From Methylotenera sp. (GTDB taxonomy: Bacteria > Pseudomonadota > Gammaproteobacteria > Burkholderiales > Methylophilaceae): a stretch of DNA of 64,000 bases. The notes under the pieces were generated by a model that searched no databases, had not been told where the DNA came from, and worked only from the letters and a program-made list of their open reading frames with translations. Below are positions 54,102 to 63,568 of the stretch, piece by piece. The position numbers and the translations under genes are program-made. Positions within the stretch are counted from its first letter, which is position 1. Each line of letters starts with the position of its first letter. The stretch is from the NCBI GenBank assembly GCA_030682715.1, contig JAUXNQ010000012.1:1-64000 (forward strand), read 5' to 3'.

Positions 54102-55013
54102 TTAAGCGCGTTTGGTTTTGCTTAGGGCTTGCTGAATCTCGGCGATGGTTCTTTCAATATCATCATCAGAGAGATCAAGGTTTGCCTGATTATTTGGGCG
54201 CGTCGTCGGGTTCATGATGGTGGTAGTTGAACCCATCGGCATGGTGATGGTTTCAACGGCTAATTGACTATGAAGTTTGTCGCCCCATTGTAGTCCAATT
54301 GCGCTCATGTTATCACCATGCACTTGGCTGATAGTTTCTGCTTCGTCTAGTAACAGTGTTACGTTGTCCGAAATTGAAGGGCCATTTAACATGCGTTTGA
54401 TTTGGTCATCAGTAATCGCTCCCCATACGCCATCAGTGCAAAGTAGCACAGTGTCGCCTTCTAACAGTTCTTGCCTATCTGAAAGCGTAATTTTGGGGGG
54501 CACGTCACCACCTAGGCAACTATAGACTTTATGTCGGTATGGGTGTGTAGACATGTCGCTTTTATCAATCATGCCGCGATTGTATAAAGATTGCACCACC
54601 GAGTGGTCTTCAGTGCGATACAGTAAATGGCCATCGCGAAAGTGATAGAGTCGAGAGTCACCCACATGGGCACAATATAGCATGCCACGCTGCACGATTG
54701 CCGCCACAATTGTAGTGCGCGGTGCTTCCAGCATTTCTCGCTCTTGCGTAAGTTGGTCAATCATATCGTGCACTTGCTGAATATGATCGGTTAAGAACTT
54801 TGCTGGGCTAGATAATGCAGGCATGGCTAGCCGTTGAAAAGCCTCAGTCATGGTAGTAACGGCAAGTTGTGCAGCTACCTCGCCGTGGCGATAACCGCCC
54901 ATACCATCCGCGACCACTAAAAGTAATGCATCTTTACTATACGAGTAGGCGAGTCGGTCTTGGTTATATGGCCGCGGGCCTTGGCGGCTATTCTGGAAAA
55001 TTGTAAATTTCAT
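54102..55013 (-). CDS. PP2C-family Ser/Thr protein phosphatase
   Basis: QGPRPYNQDRLAYSY, LLVVADGMGGYRHGEVAAQLAV, YCAHVGDSRLYHFRDG, VLLCTDGVWGAI, DNMSAIGLQW. Confidence 0.93.
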   Translation of the reverse strand: MKFTIFQNSRQGPRPYNQDRLAYSYSKDALLLVVADGMGGYRHGEVAAQLAVTTMTEAFQRLAMPALSSPAKFLTDHIQQVHDMIDQLTQEREMLEAPRTTIVAAIVQRGMLYCAHVGDSRLYHFRDGHLLYRTEDHSVVQSLYNRGMIDKSDMSTHPYRHKVYSCLGGDVPPKITLSDRQELLEGDTVLLCTDGVWGAITDDQIKRMLNGPSISDNVTLLLDEAETISQVHGDNMSAIGLQWGDKLHSQLAVETITMPMGSTTTIMNPTTRPNNQANLDLSDDDIERTIAEIQQALSKTKRA

Positions 55014-55984
55014 TGTGATTTATTGTTGCTAAGCGATATCGATTTATTGAGAACACTCATCATTCTATGTACTAGGCCTGTCTTTTTGTCGCTCTTGGGC
55101 ATGTTTTCTAGCAATGATTTTTGTAGTGAAAATACGCTTTGAGGGCGTTTAAGATAATCTAAACTTAAGCATTTATCGATGGTTTGCAGTAAATCCTGCG
55201 AATAATGGTCTTTACCTATTTTAACAGCAGGCATTAATAAATCATTCTTGATGCGCTGATTAGCCGCAAGTGGCGATGTGCGTGTTAAGCATGAGTACAT
55301 GGTGGCGCCAATACTATAAATATCGCTCCACGGCCCCAGTAACTTTCTATCGTAATATTGCTCTGGCGGCGCAAACCCAGGCGTGTAACTTGGTGATATT
55401 TTAGCTTGATTCTCACTCAGTGCCTGACGAGATGAGCCAAAGTCTAACAATACTGGTGAGCCATCTAACCGAATATAGATGTTGGCTGGCTTAATATCTA
55501 AATGTAGCAGTTTTTGTGTGTGCACTTCGCGCAGGCCATTTGATAGCTCGCTAAACACTCGACGTATAAATTTTTCAGAAACAGGTTCTGATTGGCTAAG
55601 GATGTATTCTTGTAGGGATTTACCGCGCTCGTACTGCATCACCATGTAGACGGTTTCATTGGCTCGGAAGAAATTAAGCACCCGCACAATGTTTTTATGT
55701 TCAATTTTAGCTAATGCCAAACCTTCGTCAAAAAAACACTTCAAGCCGTGCCTGAATAAAGCAATATCTTCAGCATTAGGCTGTACTGTAGCGCTATCGG
55801 CACGTATCGCAATAGAAGTAGGTAGATACTCCTTAATCGCAACCACATTTTTTTCTTTATCGCGCGCTAAATAGACAAAACTAAAGCCACCAGAGCTTAA
55901 CACTTTGGTAATTTCATAGTCATGCAACTGGTAGCCAGCTGTTAACGCTAAATTCGCTGAGGTTAAATGCTTAGTAGAGGTCAC
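55010..55984 (-). CDS. Ser/Thr protein kinase
   Basis: LSSGGFSFVYLARD, VAIKEYLP, LLHLDIKPANIYI, LLDFGSSR, SDIYSIGATMYSCLT; ATGA-type overlap with PP2C gene. Confidence 0.92.
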   Translation of the reverse strand: MTSTKHLTSANLALTAGYQLHDYEITKVLSSGGFSFVYLARDKEKNVVAIKEYLPTSIAIRADSATVQPNAEDIALFRHGLKCFFDEGLALAKIEHKNIVRVLNFFRANETVYMVMQYERGKSLQEYILSQSEPVSEKFIRRVFSELSNGLREVHTQKLLHLDIKPANIYIRLDGSPVLLDFGSSRQALSENQAKISPSYTPGFAPPEQYYDRKLLGPWSDIYSIGATMYSCLTRTSPLAANQRIKNDLLMPAVKIGKDHYSQDLLQTIDKCLSLDYLKRPQSVFSLQKSLLENMPKSDKKTGLVHRMMSVLNKSISLSNNKSQ

Positions 55985-56255
55985 TTTAAGTTGGTTTCTT
56001 TAATGATATTTATCATTAAGCCTGTATGTAGCCTGCATAGAATCTTATATTTCAATGATAGCCAGCTTTTTGTCCGTATTGACTACAGCAATATAGCGCG
56101 TAATTGACTGAAATTAAAGTTTTTTGATAGATAGTTTTGATTAAATATCAGTATTTTGTACATATAAATACCTATGAGATTGCATTTTTTAGTGATTAAT
56201 AGACAGTATTTGATACCATGGTGCCAATTTATTTTAATTTTTGGAAAATCTTAAT

Positions 56256-57119
56256 ATGATTTTTAGCATGACGGGTTTTGCCGCATTAGAACAGCCGATA
56301 GAAAATGCCACACTCTTATTAGAGCTACGGGCAGTAAATAGTCGCTATTTGGATATGCATTTCAAATTAGATGAAAGCCTTCGAAGCTTAGAACCTACAA
56401 TCAGAGAGATTCTCTCTGCACATTTAAGCCGTGGAAAGCTGGAATGTAAGGTGCACTTAATTCAGCGTTCGCAATCAAATCATGCCCCTAAGCTTGATGA
56501 GCAATTAATGCAGCAATTGGCAGCCTTGCAAGCAAGGACGCAAACATTGTTCCCAGAAAGCCGCCCGCTCAGTGTGGCAGACATTTTGCGTTGGCCAGGT
56601 GTGGTGATGCATGATGAATTAAGCCAAGCGTCGTTGGTAGAAGACGTAAAACAGCTAGTCGAGCGTGGCTTGCAAGACTTGAATGCATCTCGTCAGCGCG
56701 AAGGTGAAAAGTTGAAAGCATTGATTTTAGATCGATTGCAGCAAATTGAAGCCTTGGTTGCTAAGGTGAAGCCTTTGCTACCTGAGCTGAACAAAGAATA
56801 TCAGTTAAAGCTTGAAACTAAATTACATGAAACTTTAAAAACCATCGATCAAGACCGTATCGCTCAAGAGTTAGTGCTGTTTGCACAACGTATTGATGTG
56901 GATGAAGAGCTTAGTCGCTTAACCGCTCACATCTCAGAAGTGAAACGTATTTTAAATAGTAATGTGCCTGCTGGTAAACGCTTAGACTTCTTGATGCAAG
57001 AGCTGAACCGTGAGGCTAATACATTAGGCTCAAAATCGGTGTCAGTACACACGACACAAGTATCGATGGAGCTTAAAGTGCTGATCGAGCAAATGCGCGA
57101 GCAGATTCAAATTCATTAA
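56256..57119 (+). CDS. YicC family endoribonuclease-like protein
   Basis: MIFSMTGFAALEQ, ELRAVNSRYLDMHFKL, HISEVKRIL, GKRLDFLMQELNREANTLGSKS. Confidence 0.95.
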   Translation: MIFSMTGFAALEQPIENATLLLELRAVNSRYLDMHFKLDESLRSLEPTIREILSAHLSRGKLECKVHLIQRSQSNHAPKLDEQLMQQLAALQARTQTLFPESRPLSVADILRWPGVVMHDELSQASLVEDVKQLVERGLQDLNASRQREGEKLKALILDRLQQIEALVAKVKPLLPELNKEYQLKLETKLHETLKTIDQDRIAQELVLFAQRIDVDEELSRLTAHISEVKRILNSNVPAGKRLDFLMQELNREANTLGSKSVSVHTTQVSMELKVLIEQMREQIQIH

Positions 57120-57177
57120 TAAAAATATTAATATGTTGGTATTATCGAATTAAATAATTAATAACAATGGAGTAGTA

Positions 57178-58443
57178 ATGAAATATAAATTTATAGTTCA
57201 AGCCTTACTTATCCCACTATTATTAGTGGGTTGTGGAACACCTGCCGTCATAAAAAAAGTTGAGGACAGGCCCGTTCAAGATCTCAAAGCCAGTGAAAAC
57301 GCGAAACCTATCCAATTTGCCAAGATAGTTGTAAAGCTAAAACGTGGTGAGCATATTGGAGCTTGGAAAGCAGGTTTCTTATGCGTTCCTAATGGTGATC
57401 TGAATTGGAAAGGTGGAAAAATTAATATTGATTCTGAGGAGTTTACAGATACATTTAAGGATGAGTTAGAAAAGTACTCATTCAAAACAGTGGGTGATAT
57501 GAATGCATTATTTGAAGATTCTTCGACGTGGAAGTCAGAAATTCTAGTGGCAGGGCTTGTTAAAGAGTTGAAAGCGAATATTTGTTATCCAATGGCTGGA
57601 TACGGTAACTTTAACTCATCTAAAGGAGAGGCTTATTTGAAAGTTGAATGGCAAATATACTCAAAACTAGATAGATCGGTTGTTCACAGCGTAACAACTG
57701 AAGGGACTGCAAGTTCAAACGACTCTGTCGGTGGCGGTGATTCTTTAGTTGTACTTAATGCCTTTTCACAAGCAACTAGAAATTTGTTAGCGGATGAGAA
57801 GTTTAGGCAGATAGCAAGTAGAGGCGGTGAAGCTATCAAGCAAACAACATTTAAATCAGGCGATTCAATTGTTATCGCAACTAATACAGCCAAGAGTTTA
57901 GGAAAGTTGCCAGAATCATGGCCGCAAGCAGTTGTTACTGTTTTTGCTGGTAATGGGCATGGAAGTGGCTTTGTAATTTCAGATGATTTGATATTAACAA
58001 ATCATCATGTTGTTGGCGACTCCGATTCCGTAACAGTTAAGTTTGACAGTGGAATGCAGGTGGTGGGGAAAGTTATTGCGTCAAACTCAGGTCGTGATGT
58101 AGCTGTCGTTAAAGTAAATGCTATCTTGCCAAAACATTTTAAGATTATTAGAAATAGGCCTGTAATTGGGTCAAATGTTTATGCATTAGGCAGTCCTTTA
58201 ACCGAAAAGTTAAGCTCAACTCTCACGCGCGGTATTATTAGTGGATATAGAGAAGAGAGTAATAAAACTCTCATTCAAAGTGATGTAAATATTAGGCCTG
58301 GAAATAGTGGAGGCCCACTAGTTGATGAAAATGGAAATGTTGTTGGAATTGCTGTATCTGGACTAGTTGTAAATAATGTTTCACAAGGGATTAACTTTTT
58401 CATACCAATTGATGATGCACTAAAATCACTAGGCGCAATTTAG
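57178..58443 (+). CDS. Lipoprotein with DUF4410-like N-terminal region fused to trypsin-like protease
   Basis: Lipobox LLLVGCG; triad pattern LTNHHVVGD / SGRDVAVVKV / RPGNSGGPLVDENG. Confidence 0.85.
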   Translation: MKYKFIVQALLIPLLLVGCGTPAVIKKVEDRPVQDLKASENAKPIQFAKIVVKLKRGEHIGAWKAGFLCVPNGDLNWKGGKINIDSEEFTDTFKDELEKYSFKTVGDMNALFEDSSTWKSEILVAGLVKELKANICYPMAGYGNFNSSKGEAYLKVEWQIYSKLDRSVVHSVTTEGTASSNDSVGGGDSLVVLNAFSQATRNLLADEKFRQIASRGGEAIKQTTFKSGDSIVIATNTAKSLGKLPESWPQAVVTVFAGNGHGSGFVISDDLILTNHHVVGDSDSVTVKFDSGMQVVGKVIASNSGRDVAVVKVNAILPKHFKIIRNRPVIGSNVYALGSPLTEKLSSTLTRGIISGYREESNKTLIQSDVNIRPGNSGGPLVDENGNVVGIAVSGLVVNNVSQGINFFIPIDDALKSLGAI

Positions 58444-58494
58444 ACAAATAGTGCTATTGATTCTTTCAAGAACATAAAACTGCTTTAATTTAGC

Positions 58495-58523
58495 AATGTG
58501 CAGGCATAGATTGCCTGCACATT
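58495..58523 (+). terminator. Hairpin after protease gene
   Basis: aatgtgcaggca-tagat-tgcctgcacatt perfect 12-bp stem; no strong T-run. Confidence 0.5.
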
Positions 58524-58800
58524 AGCTGTCTTGCTACAAATATCACCAATTTAAGTCGATTTATCTGGGCACTTTTCGTCCTGCGCCTATACGTCACCTT
58601 AACTTATTGTCACTTTGCTTTTTTATAACAATCTCGCACATTAATATTGCGTAATCTACCTATGCCTTTTATTCATGCACTTATTATGGGCGGTATGGAC
58701 TGAAAATCCCCAGCGTGCTTTGTAACCATATGATTTATTTATATTAATTATCTGGTACGACCCTTGCTTAAGCCTTAACCATCAAGGGAAGGCTTACATC

Positions 58801-60291
58801 ATGAAAAAATCACAACCGCAATTTTTTAATGAAATGCAACTGGACCTCGCTGCAAGTAGTGCAGATGGCGTTCGTGAGATTTATAAGGCTTATCACCAGT
58901 GGCTTAAAAATGTGCCACATCATCAGTTAAATAGTAAGCGCATGGAAGCCGAGTTGTTATTTCGCCGTGTGGGGATTACTTTTAACGTTTATGGTGAAAA
59001 TGACGGCGCTGAGCGTTTGATACCATTTGATGTGTTGCCGCGGATTTTGTCCGCAAAAGAATGGCGTCACTTGTCTACTGGCTCCATTCAGCGGGTGCGT
59101 GCGCTCAACATGTTCTTGCACGACATTTATCATGATCAGGATATTATCAAGGCGGGCATTATGCCTGCGACCATTTTAGCAAATAGCCAATATCGCCCAG
59201 AAATGTTTGGTGTGGATGTACCTAATCAAATTTATGCGCACATTGCGGGTGTTGATTTGGTGCGTACCAGTGAATCGCAGTTTTATGTGTTGGAAGACAA
59301 TTTACGCACACCATCAGGCGTGTCTTATATGTTAGAAGACCGCAAAATGATGATGCGTTTGTTCCCTGAGTTATTCCGTCAGTATCCGATTGCCCCCGTT
59401 GAGCATTATCCGCAAGTGCTGCTTAATAATCTGCGGGCAGTTGCACAAACCAATGTACAAGAGCCAACGGTGGTGGTGTTATCGCCAGGGGCGTCCAACA
59501 GTGCCTATTTTGAGCATGCATTTTTAGCGCAGCAAATGGGGGTTGAGCTGGTAGAAGGCCAAGACTTATTTGTGCGTAATAACGGCGTGTATATGCGCAC
59601 TACCGAAGGGCCGCAACGTGTGGATGTGATTTATCGCCGTATTGATGATGATTATTTAGACCCATTGGTGTTTAACTCTAACTCTATGTTGGGTGTGCCA
59701 GGGTTACTTTCAGTGTATAGAAACGGTGGCGTGACACTTGCGAATGCCGTGGGTACAGGGGTTGCAGATGATAAATCGACCTATATTCATGTGCCTGCGA
59801 TGATTCGTTTCTATTTAGGTGAAGAGCCACTACTTGAAAACGTGCCTACCTATGAACTCAGCAAAGCGGATGACCTCGCTTACACATTGGCGCACTTAGA
59901 TGAGTTAGTGGTCAAAGAGGTGCAAGGGTCTGGCGGTTACGGCATGTTGGTAGGCCCTGCGGCTAGCAAGCAGGAGTTAGATGAATTCCGCTTACGTATT
60001 ATTTCTAGCCCCGCCAGTTATATCGCACAACCTACATTAGCGTTATCTACTTGTCCTACTTTGGTAGAAGAGGGCATAGCGCCACGGCATGTAGACCTCA
60101 GGCCGTTTGTGCTTTCTGGAAAAACCTGCACTTTAGTACCAGGCGCCTTGTGTCGTGTTGCCATGAAAGAAGGTTCTCTGGTAGTGAATTCATCACAAGG
60201 TGGTGGCACCAAAGATACTTGGGTGCTGGAGGAAGAGGTTGAAACACCAAGCAAGGTTAAAACTAACCAAGTAGAGGAAATGATATGTTAA
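58801..60291 (+). CDS. Circularly permuted ATP-grasp type 2 protein
   Basis: RPEMFGVDVPNQIYAHIAGVDLVR, YVLEDNLRTPSGVSYMLEDR, VDVIYRRIDDDYLDPL, LVVKEVQGSGGYGMLVG. Confidence 0.93.
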   Translation: MKKSQPQFFNEMQLDLAASSADGVREIYKAYHQWLKNVPHHQLNSKRMEAELLFRRVGITFNVYGENDGAERLIPFDVLPRILSAKEWRHLSTGSIQRVRALNMFLHDIYHDQDIIKAGIMPATILANSQYRPEMFGVDVPNQIYAHIAGVDLVRTSESQFYVLEDNLRTPSGVSYMLEDRKMMMRLFPELFRQYPIAPVEHYPQVLLNNLRAVAQTNVQEPTVVVLSPGASNSAYFEHAFLAQQMGVELVEGQDLFVRNNGVYMRTTEGPQRVDVIYRRIDDDYLDPLVFNSNSMLGVPGLLSVYRNGGVTLANAVGTGVADDKSTYIHVPAMIRFYLGEEPLLENVPTYELSKADDLAYTLAHLDELVVKEVQGSGGYGMLVGPAASKQELDEFRLRIISSPASYIAQPTLALSTCPTLVEEGIAPRHVDLRPFVLSGKTCTLVPGALCRVAMKEGSLVVNSSQGGGTKDTWVLEEEVETPSKVKTNQVEEMIC

Positions 60292-61241
60292 GCAGAACGG
60301 CAGATCATCTTTATTGGATGGCGCGTTACATTGAGCGCGCAGAGAACATGGCGCGTGTGTTGGATGTTACCTATAACATGTCTTTAGTGCCGAACGCCGC
60401 GGAAAGCGAAGCGGCTTTGTGGTTGCCTGCGCTAGAGATTTCTGGCAATGTTGAGGCATATGAACGTGATTATTTTAACGAAACTCAGCAAGAATATACA
60501 GCAGCAGGGGTGATTCATTATCTCGCGATGGATATGAATAATCCGTCTAGTATTTATAGCTCTTTGCGAAGCGCTAGAGAGAACGCCCGCGCAGTGCGGG
60601 TGGCGATGACTTCCGAAACATGGGAGAACATTAACTCACTGTGGTTAGAATTTGGTCAGTTCTTTGGTCAAGACTTATCGCAAAACGGTTTGAGTGAGTT
60701 TTGTGATTGGGTGAAAGCACGCTCGCATTTATTTAGAGGCGTGTGTTTTGGCACCATGTTGCGTGATGATGCATTCAGTTTTGTGCGTTTAGGTACTTTT
60801 ATTGAACGTGCGGACAACACGGCACGTCTACTAGATGTGAAATACCATTTATTGTTGCCAGAGCAGGAAGAAGTAGGTGGGGCAGTCGATTATTACGAAT
60901 GGAGTGCGGTGTTACGTTCAGTTTCGGCCTTTCAGGCGTATCAGAAAATATTTAGCGATACGATAGAACCTTGGCGTGTCGCAGAGCTGTTGGTGCTCAG
61001 GCGTGATATGCCAAGGTCTTTACATGCTTGCTTTGATGAAATTACTTCAATTTTAGAGCAACTTTCTAGCTCGCGTGCAACTGAGTGCAGAAAGATGGCG
61101 GGTGAACTGCACGCCAAGTTACGCTTTGGCAAGATGCGTGATATCTTTCAGCATGGTTTGCATGAGTTTTTAAGTGAGTTTGTCACCGCAAACAACAAGC
61201 TTGGTGTCGAAGTGCATAAAACCTTTTTAAGCATTTCTTAA
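60285..61241 (+). CDS. Alpha-E domain protein (DUF403)
   Basis: MLSRTADHLYWMARYIERAENMARVLDV, FVRLGTFIERADNTARLLDVKYH. Confidence 0.93.
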   Translation: MLSRTADHLYWMARYIERAENMARVLDVTYNMSLVPNAAESEAALWLPALEISGNVEAYERDYFNETQQEYTAAGVIHYLAMDMNNPSSIYSSLRSARENARAVRVAMTSETWENINSLWLEFGQFFGQDLSQNGLSEFCDWVKARSHLFRGVCFGTMLRDDAFSFVRLGTFIERADNTARLLDVKYHLLLPEQEEVGGAVDYYEWSAVLRSVSAFQAYQKIFSDTIEPWRVAELLVLRRDMPRSLHACFDEITSILEQLSSSRATECRKMAGELHAKLRFGKMRDIFQHGLHEFLSEFVTANNKLGVEVHKTFLSIS

Positions 61242-61252
61242 ACCCAATTTAG

Positions 61253-62167
61253 GTGCTCAACATGTTACTTAATATCGAACATCACACACGCTACGCATAT
61301 AGCGAAGATGTGAATTACACCATACAGGAGCTACGCCTAACGCCGCAACATGGTTTTGGTCAGCATGTCAGGCACTGGGAAATTAAGGTTAACGGTGAGT
61401 TGCAGCCCTCTGAAGACGCTTATGGCAACACCACCCATACCTTGGTTGTCGATGAGCCGCATGCTGAAATACTTATTATTGCCATGGGGCAGGTTGAAAC
61501 AGGGCTTGATGTAGTTTCGCAACATTTAGCCTTACCTTTGCCTATTTATCTCCGAGATACGCCGCTTACGCAAAGTAGTGAGGAGATGCTCGCGTTTGCC
61601 AAGCAATATCAACAAGCACATCGCCAAAATGATGCGCTAGAAGAAATGATGCATGCTTTATTGTCGCGTGTGCAATATATCCAAGGCGCGACACAGGTTA
61701 CCACTTCAGCCGTTGAGGCATTTTCTTTAGGTCAAGGTGTCTGTCAAGATCACGCACATGTGTTTATAGCCTGCTGTCGTGCTATAGATTTACCAGCACG
61801 TTATGTTAGCGGGTATTTGTTTACAGAAGATGGTAGCTTAATGCAAACCCATGCATGGGCAGACGTGTATGTGGCGTGTGAAGGATGGCAGAGCTTTGAT
61901 GTGTCTAACGGTTGTCGCGCGGGTGAAACCCATGTCCGTTTAGCAACAGGGCTAGATTACAGAAGCGCTAGCCCTGTTAGCGGCATGCGCTCTGGCGGGG
62001 GTGTTGAAGGCATGGCATCGAGTGTCATTGTTAATCAGGCAGGGTTAGCGGCAAGTCAGCAGCGAAAAATGAACACAGCGCAATTGTTAGCACAGGCGCA
62101 GTTAAGCAGGGAGATTCTCACAGAGGCTGCTTTGGTAAAACACTCACAACATGCGCAGCAACAGTAA
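61253..62167 (+). CDS. Transglutaminase-like protein
   Basis: LNIEHHTRYAYSEDV, SLGQGVCQDHAHVFIACCRAIDLPARYVSGYL, THAWADVYV. Confidence 0.93.
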   Translation: MLNMLLNIEHHTRYAYSEDVNYTIQELRLTPQHGFGQHVRHWEIKVNGELQPSEDAYGNTTHTLVVDEPHAEILIIAMGQVETGLDVVSQHLALPLPIYLRDTPLTQSSEEMLAFAKQYQQAHRQNDALEEMMHALLSRVQYIQGATQVTTSAVEAFSLGQGVCQDHAHVFIACCRAIDLPARYVSGYLFTEDGSLMQTHAWADVYVACEGWQSFDVSNGCRAGETHVRLATGLDYRSASPVSGMRSGGGVEGMASSVIVNQAGLAASQQRKMNTAQLLAQAQLSREILTEAALVKHSQHAQQQ

Positions 62168-62219
62168 TTTTTAGCTATAGTACTTAAATCAAAGTTTCAA
62201 ATGAAAGAACGGTCAACTG

Positions 62220-63428
62220 ATGAAGAATCTTGTCAAATCGCTAGACTTTGAACGTCACGGTGACAAAGAGAACTCCACGTTTTTTGAAGAAAATCTGATT
62301 CGCTTATTAGAAGAGCGCGATGCCATAGGCTTGACGGATATGATTCACGAAATTGATGCGCTGATGATCACAGTCGACCCAGGCAATGCCATTCAGTATA
62401 TCGCTGAGTTGGCGTTAATGACGCCTTATCATTACATGGTTACGCTAGAAAGCGAGCAGCATTTAACGCATGTGTTGCGTATTGATTTAAATTCACCAGA
62501 CATTTTATTGCGCGAAGTAAAAGATCCTAATATACGTGGCATTTTTAGAAGTCTGAATGAAAGTTATCCGATAGGTGCTAAAAAACCTAACAGTCGTTAT
62601 ATGGGTGAGATTTTGCGCGTAAGCAACTTGCATAGCGTAGTAGATTTGCAAAAAGCACGTGATTTCAGATTTTTCAGCCAAGATGAAGTACGTAAATTAG
62701 ATTTTCCTGGCAACCTTGCAGTCAGCAAGCCCTCGCCTTATACCCATAATATTGTCGCTTATTTAGAAAGAGCGCCTGATGAAACGCGCGTCTATTCATT
62801 AGGGGTAAGTACTATTTCGTCCGAGGCACAAGCTGCCTACGAAAAAGCAAAAAATTTGCAAAATAAACTAGGTATTAACGACTTATTGTTACCGCTGGAT
62901 CATCTGGCAACGCGCGTTTATAGCCAAAACCGCGAAGTCGCCATTTTGGAATATCTATCATGGTCTAGTTATTACTTCTGGGGTGCTTATAACATTAAAG
63001 ACCAAAACTCATCGACCAACGTGACAAAAAGTACGCATGCGATACCAGAGTCTAAAAGCCCTGCAAAAGTGTTTACAGCCAACAATACTCCCTATTTTGT
63101 TAATCATTTAGAGCACTTGCCATCACCTACCGAAACTTTTGTACGGAACTACGGCCCACGCTTGCATCATATGGCAATTTCAGTGAAAGATGGTGAACGT
63201 CATGGAAAAGAGCATATCGATATTGTCGTCGATGCGATTTCGAAAAACGGCAAAGGCTTTTTGTTAGATGTCATTGGCTCCAAAGAACAGGGGCTAAAGC
63301 AGATATTCTCCAACGCTTCCGAGCATTCTTCATTGATTATCGAATACGTACAACGTTATGGCGGATTTGATGGGTTTTTTACTAAAGAGAATGTTGCAAA
63401 ACTTACTGAGGCGGCTGGTTTTATGTAG
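62220..63428 (+). CDS. Large VOC-fold, HPPD-like putative dioxygenase
   Basis: C-terminal half resembles HPPD: VNHLEHLPS, RLHHMAISV, GLKQIFS...SLIIEYVQRYGGFDGFFTKENVAKL; putative His/His/Glu metal set. Confidence 0.6.
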   Translation: MKNLVKSLDFERHGDKENSTFFEENLIRLLEERDAIGLTDMIHEIDALMITVDPGNAIQYIAELALMTPYHYMVTLESEQHLTHVLRIDLNSPDILLREVKDPNIRGIFRSLNESYPIGAKKPNSRYMGEILRVSNLHSVVDLQKARDFRFFSQDEVRKLDFPGNLAVSKPSPYTHNIVAYLERAPDETRVYSLGVSTISSEAQAAYEKAKNLQNKLGINDLLLPLDHLATRVYSQNREVAILEYLSWSSYYFWGAYNIKDQNSSTNVTKSTHAIPESKSPAKVFTANNTPYFVNHLEHLPSPTETFVRNYGPRLHHMAISVKDGERHGKEHIDIVVDAISKNGKGFLLDVIGSKEQGLKQIFSNASEHSSLIIEYVQRYGGFDGFFTKENVAKLTEAAGFM

Positions 63429-63568
63429 GTTTCGGATTTGTCGTTCAGGTACGTAGTACATTTCACTTATGCCTAATAATATTTAGGTATGCATTTTTCC
63501 TTGCAGTTTTTTAGCGAGGGATTACGCAAAATGGTATGATTACCTTTCTTCCAAATTAAACAAAAAAT

